From positions 1,302,001 to 1,366,000 of the forward strand of contig NZ_JAPDOE010000001.1 of NCBI RefSeq assembly GCF_026013365.1: a DNA stretch of 64,000 nt. The letters run 5' to 3'. The stretch's first letter is position 1. Each line of letters begins with the position of its first letter. This document shows, piece after piece, positions 27,184 to 38,013 of this stretch. The notes beneath the pieces are model-generated. The model searched no databases. It saw only the letters and a program-made list of their open reading frames with translations, and was not told the origin of the DNA. Position numbers and translations under genes: made by a program. The stretch comes from Paenibacillus sp. LS1. GTDB taxonomy: Bacteria > Bacillota > Bacilli > Paenibacillales > Paenibacillaceae.

Positions 27184-27626
27184 TGCTCATTTTCGTCAAA
27201 AATAAGTAGTAGCTTCTTCTCGTTAACTTGGCGTCATCGTGTTGCGGGAAGTCATCCTGATTCGTTATTGTAATTCATAGCTCTATTTCATTGCTTGTAA
27301 TTACTTCTGTAGCAGACTGTATTGCATAAAGGTTCATTTGTTTATGGCCTTAGGTTTCCTGCAAAACCCATAAATTATACCTAATTTTGGAGTAGGCTTG
27401 TCCTGATTGTTACTTTCAATAAATTAAGAAGACGAGGAATGATCGTAATAACTTACCTCTTCCCTACTACTTGCTATCTCCAATTATAATACAAGAACAT
27501 ATGTTCTGTAAATAAGAAAAAAATATTGTTTTCTAAAATTCATTTTCAGAATAATTTATTTTGACCTAAAAGAAGTTCAATAAGAGTTGAGTTGGGTCGA
27601 ATAGAATTTAAATTCTTCTATAAAAC
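27184..27626. other. Gene-free AT-rich spacer
   Basis: Between two terminators. No gene, repeat or regulatory site recognised. Confidence 0.5.
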
Positions 27627-27660
27627 AAAACGGGCAACGCATACCTTGCGCTGCCTGTTT
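27627..27660 (-). terminator. Terminator of the S-layer-domain surface protein gene
   Basis: Minus strand: AAACAGGCAGCGC, loop AAGGTAT, GCGTTGCCCGTTT, then TGTTTT. Confidence 0.8.
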
Positions 27661-27706
27661 CAAAAGTATTAACAAAATAATTGTTACATATTAAGCTGTG
27701 GCCCGT

Positions 27707-30700
27707 TTAGATCAGACCAGACTGTTGAAGCAATCTGCGTATAATTGCAGCTGTTTCTGCGCGGGTAATCGATTGTTTCGGAGCAATGGTCTCTTTTCCA
27801 CGTCCGGACACCAGTCCGGTGGAGATGCTGGATGCCACTGCTTCCTTCGCCCAACTCGCTACTTGCTCAGCGTCTGCGTAATAAGACCATTGCTGAACGT
27901 TTCCGGCAGGAGCAGCTGTTTCCATTTCAGTCACTGTCATAGCTCGTGCAATGAGCACCATCGCTTCCTGACGAGTAATCTGTGCCTGTGGACGGAATGT
28001 TCCATCTTCATATCCATCGATTAATCCATAGCTAGCCGCCGTGTTCACAGCACCCGCGTACCACTCGCTTCCATTCACGTCTTCGAAAGAGCTAACGCGT
28101 TCTCCAAGTTTTAATCCTAATCCACGTACCATGATGGCCGCGAACTCTGCACGTGTAACTCCACGGTTCGGTTCAAAGGTTGTGTCCGTGATGCCTTCGA
28201 TAACCATACGTGAACCCATATCATTTACTTCTGTCTCGGCCCAGTGTTGCGCCACATCGTTAAAAATATGCGGGTGCCAGATAACGGCATACACACTGTT
28301 GCTTAAGCTGTTAATCTGTGCATGGTATACCCCATTGACCTGAGTGATTTTTGTAGGTACATGTCGTACAGTACCATCTGCATCCACCACCACACCTGTG
28401 GTGATCTGGTTAGGATCAACGTTCGCTGGTAATGCAATCGTACGCGACACATAACTATTGAACTTATCCACACTCACAGATTTGCCATCGAAAGTGGCTG
28501 TTACTTTGAAATCAACTGGTAATCCCAGAAGAGCATATCCATTTTGCTGAGCTGCTGATTGTGCTGTCTGTATGACTGCTTCTGTCGGCTGTGAAATTTC
28601 AATATGCAGTTTGATGTTCTCCAAGGAATTGTCAGAATTCACACCAAGTTGCTGCGCGAGCTGCTCAATATTGACCTGCTGTGCAGGTAGCGTGTAGGAG
28701 CCAATATCCGTTTGGAGTACCAGTACCGCCTGTTTGTCAGCCATGAGTTTGACCGTCTGACCTGTCAGCTCACCAATAACCTGATCTCCTTGGCCATTGC
28801 CTGTCACAGGAATCGTGACAATGGCGTTGTTGCCCTCGGTTTGAAGTTTTTGTGCAATGAGAACTGCGTCCACTGTAAGGGTTACAACTTTTCGCCCGTT
28901 CACTTCAGTAGTAGTTAAGCTTCCAGCGTTCTCGGCTTTACCGTTCACTAGCACTTGAGCACCTGTGGATGGCGGAGTTACGACAGGATTAGTCACTGGT
29001 GTTCCTGCACTACTTCCACCAGAACTGGAACCACCGGAGTTTCCATTGCCACCCGATCCGCCTGAACTATCACTATTGCGCTTGATGTTGAGCGTATATG
29101 TTTTCTTGCTTACTCCATCCAATGCAGTCACTTCAATCGTAATTGTGTTCATACCACTGACTAATTGCACGACTGTACTGTTGACGCTAACACCATTAAT
29201 TTTCACCGTGGCTCCCGTTTGATCGGGTTTAACACTAATCTCGGTTGAAATAACCGAACTACCCACTATTGCTTCATAAACCTCTACATCTGGATTAAAT
29301 GTCGGAGTTAATGTGATCGAAGGTAGAGCTATTTCACTCAACTTGGCATTGGTAATGTCAATTCGATTGATATTAAGTTTATAGTCGTTACTAGTGCCGT
29401 CCTCCGCCTGAACATTAATCTTTACCAGGTTTGAGCCGTATACTAGATCCGTAACTGTGTAAGTGTATATACCATCCGTCACGGTTTCACCTGTAGCACC
29501 TGTTACGTGGACGACTTGTCCTTCATTGGCTTTACCTAGAGAGAAGTCTACACTTGTCACGTCAGATTCAACATCTACGCGATAATCAAGCTCATCTACA
29601 GAGAAGTCCGGTGTCAGCTGTCCTGAACTTACGGTAAGAGTGGAGAGTGTTGCTGTAGATGACATCCATTTCGCATAAAGCGTAATATTTTGCGTCAGAT
29701 TCGTCGTAAAATCAAACGTCTGCTGCAACTGGCTATCCTGATACCAGCCCGAGAACGTATATCCTGCTTTTTCTGGAGCATCAGGATTTACTGCCGAGCT
29801 ATTGTAGTCCACTTTTTGATTGTCAATCTCTGTTCCGCCGTTCGATTCAAAACTAATATTTACATACAGTGGTTGCCACTGTGCATAGAGCGTAACATCA
29901 CTATCATTCATGGAGAATGTATCTGCTGCGCTGTAACTCGTTCCACTGCCATCTGCGGATGTATTCCACCCTGTAAACTGATAATCTTCCTTTTCAAGCA
30001 CTCCCGAGTTATCTAGCACTGTCACCGTTGTATCTTTTTCATATTTCTGACTATCCACCGGAACACTACCCGTAGTTGCTCCATTGGCATTGTAAGTCAC
30101 TGAATGTTCCGTAGAAAGCGTCATGACCGTCATTTTATTCCCTTTTGTGTTGTCTGCATAAGCAACATATGGCATTCCGTTCGGACCAAAAGCAAGCGAA
30201 GATTCGTTTATTTGACCTGCGGAGTATGGCTTTCCACCAACGACAGTCCACTGAGCCCCGTCCAATTTCATCATTACACCTTGTGGGTCCATGCTAAAAT
30301 TAACTAAATTTTTGAAAGCCGTGTAAGGCACACCCTGTTGATCAAAAGCCAAAGACATGCTATTCAGTGTTCCCGATGAGAACCCCGCGTTCCCTACGAC
30401 TTCCCACTGGCTGCCATTCAGTCTCATTACGGTTGCTTTATAACTTTTGGAACCGTCTTGAAATGCAACATAAGGTACGTTGTTCGGACCAAACGCTAGG
30501 GACGGATAAGATGCTGAGTCTGCTGTAAATGCTGCATTCCCCACACTTTTCCATGAACCACCTGCAAACTGCATGACAGTCAATTTATTATTTGTTGAAT
30601 CTTTAAAAGCAAAATACGGAATTCCGTTAGCATCAAAAATAAGTTTGGACATCTCTAGTGCAACACCTGTCGTAAAGCCGGCAGTTCCAACAGTCTCCCA

Positions 30701-31270
30701 CTGATTTCCATTCATTTTTTTCACCGTCACTTTAGTACCTGCAGCATGATCCCGGTAACCAACGTAAGGGGTATCATCCGGACTAAAAGCAAGTGTAACG
30801 TAAACTGCAGCTCCTGCAGAAAAACCAGCACTACCCACAATCTCCCATTGTTCTCCGCTAAATTTCATAACTGTTGCTTTACTTCCATTATCACCATCCT
30901 GATAAGCTACGTATGGAGTATTATGAGAATCAAATGCGAGCGATGAGGTGTTATGTATCTCGCCAGTAGAGAACCCGGCAGGCCCCACGTATTGCCATGA
31001 TCCAGAAACGTATTTTAGAACCGTTGCTTTCCCGTCTTTGGTTCCATCCTTAAATACTGTATACGGCGTACCCTCCCGATCAAAAACCAACGTAATATTC
31101 TCCGCCTGCCCTGATGTAAATCCAACTCCACCCACATCTACCCATGTTCCACTCGCCGCATAGGCTCGTTCAACGCCCAACGCCTGAAACCCTGGAAATC
31201 CTCCAAATATTAAAGCAACCACAATTAACATCGTTATCACTTTTTTAGGCTGTAGTAAGCGCTTATTCAT
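27707..31270 (-). CDS. S-layer-anchored multidomain surface protein
   Basis: Secreted protein of about 1187 aa. Signal peptide ends near AYAASGT. Residues about 40-390: seven repeats of roughly 47 aa, each with W..VG.AGF.....SLAFD..G.PYVAY.D, probably a beta-propeller. Then two InlB-type B-repeats (YQFTGWNTSADG; YTFSGWYQDSQL), two cadherin-like beta-sandwich modules (LSTLTVSSGQLTPDF; LSEIALPSITLTPTF), a Gly/Ser linker, a beta-rich module, and three SLH domains at about 1005-1185 (HWAETEVNDM, EWYAGAVNTA, SWAKEAVASS) that bind pyruvylated cell-wall polymer. Start MNKRLL with AAGGAAGG nine bases upstream. Likely an adhesin or substrate binder; no catalytic motif seen. Confidence 0.93.
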   Translation of the reverse strand: MNKRLLQPKKVITMLIVVALIFGGFPGFQALGVERAYAASGTWVDVGGVGFTSGQAENITLVFDREGTPYTVFKDGTKDGKATVLKYVSGSWQYVGPAGFSTGEIHNTSSLAFDSHNTPYVAYQDGDNGSKATVMKFSGEQWEIVGSAGFSAGAAVYVTLAFSPDDTPYVGYRDHAAGTKVTVKKMNGNQWETVGTAGFTTGVALEMSKLIFDANGIPYFAFKDSTNNKLTVMQFAGGSWKSVGNAAFTADSASYPSLAFGPNNVPYVAFQDGSKSYKATVMRLNGSQWEVVGNAGFSSGTLNSMSLAFDQQGVPYTAFKNLVNFSMDPQGVMMKLDGAQWTVVGGKPYSAGQINESSLAFGPNGMPYVAYADNTKGNKMTVMTLSTEHSVTYNANGATTGSVPVDSQKYEKDTTVTVLDNSGVLEKEDYQFTGWNTSADGSGTSYSAADTFSMNDSDVTLYAQWQPLYVNISFESNGGTEIDNQKVDYNSSAVNPDAPEKAGYTFSGWYQDSQLQQTFDFTTNLTQNITLYAKWMSSTATLSTLTVSSGQLTPDFSVDELDYRVDVESDVTSVDFSLGKANEGQVVHVTGATGETVTDGIYTYTVTDLVYGSNLVKINVQAEDGTSNDYKLNINRIDITNAKLSEIALPSITLTPTFNPDVEVYEAIVGSSVISTEISVKPDQTGATVKINGVSVNSTVVQLVSGMNTITIEVTALDGVSKKTYTLNIKRNSDSSGGSGGNGNSGGSSSGGSSAGTPVTNPVVTPPSTGAQVLVNGKAENAGSLTTTEVNGRKVVTLTVDAVLIAQKLQTEGNNAIVTIPVTGNGQGDQVIGELTGQTVKLMADKQAVLVLQTDIGSYTLPAQQVNIEQLAQQLGVNSDNSLENIKLHIEISQPTEAVIQTAQSAAQQNGYALLGLPVDFKVTATFDGKSVSVDKFNSYVSRTIALPANVDPNQITTGVVVDADGTVRHVPTKITQVNGVYHAQINSLSNSVYAVIWHPHIFNDVAQHWAETEVNDMGSRMVIEGITDTTFEPNRGVTRAEFAAIMVRGLGLKLGERVSSFEDVNGSEWYAGAVNTAASYGLIDGYEDGTFRPQAQITRQEAMVLIARAMTVTEMETAAPAGNVQQWSYYADAEQVASWAKEAVASSISTGLVSGRGKETIAPKQSITRAETAAIIRRLLQQSGLI

Positions 31271-31722
31271 CACCATCATCCTTCCTTTCGTCCTGTTTTA
31301 GTGCGATACTCTGTTTCATCCAGCTCGATCCCCGTCTAAACAACCTACATATCTATTTGAGAGCTAATCTACTACTTTGGTCTTGTTTTCATCAGACGTA
31401 CATTCCATTGGAATATGTATTCTTGAATGTTAGAACTCCTTTCGATGTGGTTTGAAATTTTAAAGATATTATAACGAGCTACTATAAACAAACTCTAAAC
31501 ACAGTGAGTAACGTCTCCTCCATGTTTTTCATTTCGATAATGTGAAATTGCCTATGTGCCTTATCTCATAAAGGTTTTCAAATGATTCAAACTGCCTTGA
31601 AGAGAGAATGTAAATATTTTCAGGTTGAAACCTGCATGGTTCAGGAATATGCTGACTATACTACAAACAGGAACATTTGTTCTTAATTAGAACGATATAT
31701 TTATGGCTAAGGAAGTGACTAT
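31271..31722. other. Intergenic region between divergent genes
   Basis: AT-rich, no gene recognised. It must hold the promoters of the surface-protein gene (minus) and of the 31723 gene (plus), but no clear -35/-10 pair was identified. Confidence 0.4.
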
Positions 31723-32112
31723 ATGGCCTCCTCTTCCACTTCAGCCCCAACTCCTGCGGATGAAGATCATCGTCTGATCAAAGGGATGGTTGTGCGTACG
31801 CTTTTGCTCGATGTACTGGAACGGGATATTCGAACGCTGGATACGCTGCTTCTGAAAATGCCCGAGGTCTATATTCTGTCGCTTACCCGCATTCAGAATG
31901 AAGTACTTAAGGAGATGCTGGGACTGCGCAAACAGATGAGGACCCGTGGAGTAAAAGTTCTGGAGGAAACGCGGGGTAAAGATGGCATCGAAACCGTTTA
32001 TTTGTGCAGGGGTTACATGCAACGGTTCTATATGCTCTGGACATTTGCACGCAATGAGGTCAAAAAAGAGCTGAGTCGCCATCTGCAGATGGATCTGAGA
32101 CAACAGGTTTGA
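31723..32112 (+). CDS. Conserved hypothetical protein, YhjD-like
   Basis: 129-aa soluble helical protein: an N-terminal Ser/Thr/Pro stretch, then LIKGMVVRTLLLDVLERDIRTLD and a C-terminal RFYMLWTFARNEVKKEL. The layout recalls B. subtilis YhjD, a small sporulation-associated protein of unknown function; the resemblance is by eye. It is followed closely by cysK on the same strand. Confidence 0.55.
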   Translation: MASSSTSAPTPADEDHRLIKGMVVRTLLLDVLERDIRTLDTLLLKMPEVYILSLTRIQNEVLKEMLGLRKQMRTRGVKVLEETRGKDGIETVYLCRGYMQRFYMLWTFARNEVKKELSRHLQMDLRQQV

Positions 32113-32245
32113 CAATTGAACGGGTTGACCATCGCTAGCTGTGTTCATTAAGATGGAGAAGAGATATCCAACCATTCCAATAAGGCATGAATTGATTTCT
32201 AACGGATATACTCTCAACGTCTTATCAATCAAGGAGCTGTACTTA

Positions 32246-33202
32246 ATGGATTTGAATACACATTCGATTAAACAAACACCCGCACATACAGGCATTGCAG
32301 CAGATGTAACAGAACTAATCGGCCAGACACCTGCCGTTAAACTAAACCGACTCACAGGCAGCGACTCCGCTGACGTATACGTGAAACTGGAATACTTTAA
32401 CCCAAGTGGTAGCGTCAAAGACCGTGCCGCATACAATCTGATCATTCAGGCTGAACTTGCGGGACACTTGCTACCCGGCGCAACCATTATCGAACCAACC
32501 AGTGGCAATACGGGCATAGGTCTTGCGATGAATGCCGCCGCCAAAGGATATAAAGCCATTCTGATCATGCCGGACAATATGTCTAAGGAGCGCATCAACA
32601 TTCTGAAAGCCTATGGCGCAGATGTGGTGCTCACGCCTGCTGCGGAGCGGATGCCTGGTGCGATTCGCAAAGCGAAAGAACTTCAAGCAGACATTCCGGG
32701 CAGCTTCATTCCGCAGCAATTCGAGAATCAGGCGAACCCGGACATTCACCGGATCACGACGGCTCCCGAGATTATGCAGCAGATGGATGGCAAACTGGAT
32801 GCTTTTATTGCTACGGCTGGAACTGGCGGCACCATTACCGGGACGGGAGAAGAACTGCGCAAGCAGTTGCCCGATATCCGCATCTATGCGGTGGAGCCCA
32901 AAGGTTCTCCGGTGTTGTCCGGTGGCGAGCCCGGACCACACAAGCTCGTCGGTACAAGTCCGGGGTTCATTCCGGACATCCTGAATACCGACGTGTGGGA
33001 TGCCATCATCCAGGTGTCCGATGAGGACGCACTGGATACGATGCGGCAGCTTGCTGCCCGGGAAGGGCTGTTGCTCGGCCCTTCCTCTGGCGCTTCGGTG
33101 TGGGCCTCCCTTCGCATCGCGAAGGAACTGGGGCCGGGGCACCGAGTGCTCTGCATTGCGCCGGATACCGGGGAACGGTATCTGAGCATGGGTATTTTTT
33201 AA
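32246..33202 (+). CDS. cysK: Cysteine synthase A (O-acetylserine sulfhydrylase)
   Basis: PLP enzyme making cysteine from O-acetylserine and sulfide. Seen: ELIGQTPAVKLNRL, the PLP-lysine motif NPSGSVKDRAAYN, the substrate loop EPTSGNTGIGLA, the phosphate-binding ATAGTGGTITG, and GPSSGAS. 318 aa from MDLNTHS, whose ATG has AAGGAG nine bases upstream; the frame extends further up without a good start. Single gene. Confidence 0.94.
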   Translation: MDLNTHSIKQTPAHTGIAADVTELIGQTPAVKLNRLTGSDSADVYVKLEYFNPSGSVKDRAAYNLIIQAELAGHLLPGATIIEPTSGNTGIGLAMNAAAKGYKAILIMPDNMSKERINILKAYGADVVLTPAAERMPGAIRKAKELQADIPGSFIPQQFENQANPDIHRITTAPEIMQQMDGKLDAFIATAGTGGTITGTGEELRKQLPDIRIYAVEPKGSPVLSGGEPGPHKLVGTSPGFIPDILNTDVWDAIIQVSDEDALDTMRQLAAREGLLLGPSSGASVWASLRIAKELGPGHRVLCIAPDTGERYLSMGIF

Positions 33203-33353
33203 CACAGCAAACATCTATACACATCAAAAAGGGGCTTCCATGTCCCATAAGTCATGAGCATGACAGAGGCCCTCCCTTATTAGCGCTCATTGGTCATTGG
33301 TTCTAATGAACCTGCCACACGCTATTCGCTCCTATTTGCGCAGGTCTGACGTG

Positions 33354-33445
33354 TAACGAATCACAGCGACGTTATTTCTCCAAATTCGGTCGATTTACAG
33401 GCTTAAAAGCTATTTTCGGCGGGATAACGGTACTGAGATTCGTTA
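33354..33445. repeat. Intergenic inverted-repeat element
   Basis: Outer arms TAACGAATC (33354-33362) and GATTCGTTA (33437-33445), inner GTTAT/ATAAC arms. The layout is like the dispersed hairpin repeats but the sequence differs. Seen once in this window. Confidence 0.5.
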
Positions 33446-33583
33446 GAATTCACATCGCTTAATTATCACCCTAATAAGGTGCGGTAGGTTCGGTAGAATG
33501 TTGGAGCGATTGGTAGCGAGGAGCGAGGGAAAATCCCTCGAAAAAAAGGGAAGAGAAGTACATTGAAGGAACCATCAAAATAA

Positions 33584-33643
33584 AAAATAAGCTCTTGATC
33601 ACATACGGATGGTGAATCCGCAGAGAACAAGAACTTATTTTGG
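33584..33643 (-). terminator. Terminator of the DinG-like gene
   Basis: Minus strand: AAAATAAGTTCTTG ... CAAGAGCTTATTTTTTATTTT, with an inner GGAT/ATCC stem. The rest of 33203-33694 contains no gene. Confidence 0.75.
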
Positions 33644-33694
33644 CAAGAAACCTTATCTACAAACAACAAAGCAAGAACATGTAACGTAAGCTGG

Positions 33695-35677
33695 TTAGTG
33701 TGTCAGGGTTGTCCATTCCACACCTTCAGGAAGCAGGGCCGCAATGCGGTCTTTGGCTTCCTTTTTGGTATACAGCGATTCATCAAGAATGACCGCAGAA
33801 CCGGAATCCGTGCTTGTCCGAATCAGACGTCCGAGACCTTGCTTCACACGCAGGAGCATATACGGAAGATCAATCTCTTCATAAGGTGCTGCCGACGCGC
33901 TGCGTTTCGCATTAAAGACAGGGTCCTGTGGTGGATACGGAAGCGACCAGATCATGACATTGGATAATGACGGACCTGGAACGTCCAGTCCTTCCCACAG
34001 ATTAACGGAGCACAGCACACTCTCCTCATCCTGCTGGAACGCCGCGATCAGATCACTGATCTCTCGGTCGCCCTCATACATAAAGCGCAAACCTTCTGCT
34101 TCAGGTACATGAACGATGTCCTGTTTGAACGCGCGTAGTTCTTCCATCGTACGGAACAGAATCAGCGCACGTCCTCCACTCTCCTGAAGTAACGACACCG
34201 CATCACGCAAGCGATTTTCGTTCTCCGGGTGACCCGGTACAGCTTCATCGGTAATTTTCATCTTCATTTTGTCCGCATAATCATACGGGGAAGCCACTGA
34301 GAACGATACAAAATCATCAATGCCCAGGCTGTCCGCCACATAACGGAATGAACTGTCCACAGATAACGTTGCAGAGGAGAACACGATTGGAATACCTGTG
34401 TTGAACACACGCTCGTTCAGCATTTCCTTCACGGTGCGCGGCATGATCGATAAGGTCGTCTCATCCTCGCTCTCTTCCGCCCAACAGATGTAACCATCTT
34501 CCTTGCGGAACAAGGCAAGCGCAGACTGAATCATATCGAGATGTTCTTCCACGACACGCATCTGATAACCATCCAGCGAGAACAATCCGCTCTCAAATAC
34601 CAATTCCTCACCGATCGCATCCAGCACACTCGTCAGACGTTCAATCTCACGCAACAACGGCGGCTCTACCCGAACTTCTTTTCGTTCCGATCCCGGAATT
34701 TCCACCGTGTAGGTATCCAGCAATGCAAACAGTCGCTCACTGCTCTCAATCGCTTCATCCACACGCTCCGCCAGGGATTCACGAATCTCGCCTTCCAATA
34801 GACGGGTTACGAGTTCCTCGAAGATGCGGTGTTTCAGTTTGTAGCTTAATGCGTTCAGGGCTGCTTCTTCCAGCAAATGTCCTTCATCAAATACAACGGA
34901 GCTGTGATCAGGCAGCAGTGGCAGTTGTCCCTCGCGTTTGCGCGCATCATAGGTCCACACATGCTCCATGTAATAATCATGGGAACAGATGATGATGTCT
35001 TTGGAACGTCGGTAATGGTCACGCGACAGCGTCAGGCCGCAACGTTGACGTTTTGGACATACAAAACAATCCTGGAACGGGTCCCAGTTGATTTTATTCC
35101 ACTGACGATCGTTCAGATGTGGATACTGCTTGCGGTCGCCATACGGATGGAAAGCCTGAAGTGTACCCGGCGTGTTCACAAAATCCGGCAGACTCTCATG
35201 CACTTCTTCAATAACAGGCGCATCCTCATCTGCAAATCGCACCGCACTTAATTTGTTCAGACAGACGTATTGGTCCGGTGACTTGCCCAGACGTGCGTCC
35301 ACTTCCAAGTCCAAATGTGCAGCCAGCTTCGCAATATCTCCGCCGGGCTTCACGAGTTGTTCAATCAAGGACTCATCGGCACAAGCAATCACTGCCGGTT
35401 TGCCCGTATAACGTGCATAACAGACCGCGTAGAGCAGATAGACTAACGTCTTGCCTGTTCCGACACCGGCCTCCGCCATAATGGTCTTTTTATCTCCATA
35501 GGCCCGTTCGAGCTGGTACGCCATAAAAATCTGTTCATCCCGTACCTCGAAGCCGGACTCTGGCAAAATATCGTAAAAAACATCGGCAACCCATTCTCCC
35601 AGACGGGATACAAAAGGTTCAGCCGGATCATATGCAAAAGGATAACGTTGTGTAGACAATCCTAGGTCAGCCTCCAT
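33695..35677 (-). CDS. dinG: DinG/YoaA-like ATP-dependent DNA helicase
   Basis: Superfamily 2 XPD-like 5'-3' helicase with a predicted iron-sulfur cluster. Walker A is AGVGTGKT near residue 70. Cysteines in YVCLNKL and CFVCPKRQRCGLT supply the four ligands of the 4Fe-4S domain. The DEAH box is DEGH, motif III FSSATLS, and motif VI QGLGRLIRT. 660 aa without the exonuclease domain found in longer Firmicute DinG proteins. Role: resolving DNA or RNA:DNA structures in repair. Single gene with its own terminator. Confidence 0.92.
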   Translation of the reverse strand: MEADLGLSTQRYPFAYDPAEPFVSRLGEWVADVFYDILPESGFEVRDEQIFMAYQLERAYGDKKTIMAEAGVGTGKTLVYLLYAVCYARYTGKPAVIACADESLIEQLVKPGGDIAKLAAHLDLEVDARLGKSPDQYVCLNKLSAVRFADEDAPVIEEVHESLPDFVNTPGTLQAFHPYGDRKQYPHLNDRQWNKINWDPFQDCFVCPKRQRCGLTLSRDHYRRSKDIIICSHDYYMEHVWTYDARKREGQLPLLPDHSSVVFDEGHLLEEAALNALSYKLKHRIFEELVTRLLEGEIRESLAERVDEAIESSERLFALLDTYTVEIPGSERKEVRVEPPLLREIERLTSVLDAIGEELVFESGLFSLDGYQMRVVEEHLDMIQSALALFRKEDGYICWAEESEDETTLSIMPRTVKEMLNERVFNTGIPIVFSSATLSVDSSFRYVADSLGIDDFVSFSVASPYDYADKMKMKITDEAVPGHPENENRLRDAVSLLQESGGRALILFRTMEELRAFKQDIVHVPEAEGLRFMYEGDREISDLIAAFQQDEESVLCSVNLWEGLDVPGPSLSNVMIWSLPYPPQDPVFNAKRSASAAPYEEIDLPYMLLRVKQGLGRLIRTSTDSGSAVILDESLYTKKEAKDRIAALLPEGVEWTTLTH

Positions 35678-35864
35678 TCTTAGACGCGGTCCTCTTTCAT
35701 TTTCCGTTCAAAAAAGGCCGCAGGGCAAAAGTTAATTATCTCACGCGATGAAGCGGGTGACAAGCTTTTTTTACGAGATTATTTGCGAGGTTTAATGTAT
35801 AGAACCAATTTTCAGGGAAAATATATACAGGAATCCACTTTAAGGAAAGGCGGTGCTCCACTCC

Positions 35865-37458
35865 ATGAATCATCAGTCTTCACAACCAAAGCATTCCTCA
35901 GACAAATCTGCTGAGACATTAACGGATCGACAAGGTCATCCGATTACGGACAATCAGAATGTACGAACCGTTGGCAGCCGGGGACCGACTACGCTGGAGA
36001 ACTATCATTTTCTCGAAAAGATTACTCACTTCGACCGCGAACGTATTCCGGAACGTGTGGTGCATGCCCCGCGGCGCTGGCGCTCATGGCATATTTGAAG
36101 CGTATGGAACAGCCGGGAGTGAACCAGTATCGAAGTACACACGTGCACGTCTGTTTCAGGAAAAAGGCAAACAAACGCCCGTGTTTGTTCGCTTCTCTAC
36201 CGTTATCCATGGCGGACATTCACCGGAGACACTGCGGGATCCGCGCGGATTTGCTGTAAAATTCTATACCCAGGATGGCAACTGGGATCTGGTGGGTAAC
36301 AATCTGAAAATCTTTTTCATTCGTGACCCGCTTAAATTCCCGGATATGGTACATGCCTTCAAGCCAGATCCGTTGACCAATGTACAGGATATGGAGCGGT
36401 TTTTTGATTTTGTATCACTAAGTCCTGAAGCTACCCATATGATGACATTCCTCTTCTCTCCATGGGGCATTCCAGCGAATTATCGGCAGATGCAGGGGTC
36501 AGGTGTCAATACATACAAATGGGTCAATCAGGATGGCACGGGCGTACTTATCAAATACCACTGGGAACCGCTCAATCAAGGGATACGCAACCTACTGCAA
36601 AAAGACGCCAGCGAGATTCAGGGACAGAATTTCAATCATGCGACATTGGATCTGTATCACGCTATTGAACAAGGGGATTATCCCGAATGGGAGCTGTGCG
36701 TTCAAGTGATGGAGGACGGCGAGCATCCAGAGTTGGACTTTGACCCGCTGGACCCAACCAAGCTATGGCCGCAGGAGCTGTTTCCTTTTCTACCTGTAGG
36801 TAAAATGACATTGAATCGCAATCCCGAGGATTATTTCAATGAAGTCGAGCAAGCGGCGTTTGGCACAGGGGTATTGGTGGACGGGCTGGATTTCTCAGAT
36901 GACAAGTTGCTGCAAGGACGCACCTTCTCCTATTCAGATAGCCAGCGTCACCGAGTCGGTGCAAACTATCTGCAACTGCCTGTGAATGCGCCGAAGAACC
37001 GTGTTGCGACCAATCAAAGCGGCGGGCAGATGCAGTATCAAGTGGATCGTGCACCGGGTCAGAATCCGCATGTGAACTATGAGCCTTCATCGCTTGGTGG
37101 GTTAAAAGAAGCTTCCCCGCGCGGCACGGAACATGAACCGCTTATTGAAGGGCGACTTGTCCGTGATAAGATTGAGCGTACCAATGACTTTGGACAAGCA
37201 GGAGATACGTACCGGGCATTCGAGGATTGGGAGCGGGATGAACTGATCAGCAACATGGTCGGCGCATTGGCACAATGCAAACCGGATATCCGGGAGCGCA
37301 TGATCTCTTACTTCACCCAAGCGGATGCGGATTACGGTCGGCGCGTCTCTGAAGGGTTGGCCTCTGTTCCAACCGATGATAGTGCAACGGTCCAACCGAA
37401 ACATGAACCCAGTGTCGAGCAAGCAGAGAAACGCAGTCGTGAGACGGACGGATATTAA
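35865..37458 (+). pseudogene. Catalase, broken by a one-base frameshift
   Basis: Heme catalase, small-subunit clade-3 type. Frame one runs from [14 protein letters not shown] to [10 protein letters not shown]; the protein continues in the next frame as [13 protein letters not shown] and on to the normal end at 37458 (about 530 aa in all). The break is at the CCCC run 36067-36070: removing one C restores HARGAGAHG, the loop with the catalytic His. All later motifs are intact, including [19 protein letters not shown] and the heme-Tyr region [13 protein letters not shown]. Either a recent mutation or a base-calling error; everything else being intact favours recent or artefactual. AAGGAAAGG lies before the ATG. 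Confidence 0.9.
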
Positions 37459-37550
37459 AATAGCTGGACAACGTTTAGACTGATAAATCTGACCACGTTG
37501 GTACATATGCGTATTTTGGATGTGAGCAGATTACTTTTTAAATTAAACAT

Positions 37551-37597
37551 AGCCCTGATCGTCAAGTTGCCAATTGCAGCTGCTATCAGGGCTTTTT
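37551..37597 (+). terminator. Terminator after the catalase gene
   Basis: AGCCCTGAT...ATCAGGGCT followed by TTTTTC. Confidence 0.82.
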
Positions 37598-38013
37598 CAT
37601 GACTAGTTTGAGTATAATCTCCACTTCAGGATGTAGGGTGCTATTTATTTTAGATTGAATGAAGTTCATAGGAGTGGATCTTAAGTAAAACTGGTACTCT
37701 GAGGATTGAAAAGCGTGCTTCTCTACGTTCATTTCAGATGATTCTTCGTTAAATGAGAGCTATCACCTAATGGAAAGATTACGTAACCCTAGTAATATTA
37801 CAGGCATTAGAAGCTTCCAGGCCTGACCCGCCTGCATGTAACTCCATCTGATCAGATGATTATTGATGATAACGCTTACAACATTTACCATAAAGCTGTG
37901 TTCTAGAGACTACATCTAACCAGCCGGCATGATCTATCTCATGGGTAACGGTCTGGTACATGGCTACCACATGCTCTTCATTCTATTCCCAATTAACCAA
38001 GGAGGTTTGCGTA
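37598..38013. other. Leader region of the pectate lyase gene
   Basis: About 415 bases with no recognised gene. It presumably contains the pectate lyase promoter; no clear catabolite site was found. Confidence 0.4.

Noticed and set aside
28965..29222. Pro/Leu-rich plus-strand frame
   Set aside because: Mirror of the Gly/Ser linker of the surface protein.
33525..33550. CGAGGG/CCCTCG hairpin as terminator
   Set aside because: It is followed by A rather than T on the plus strand, and on the minus strand the T-run precedes the stem.
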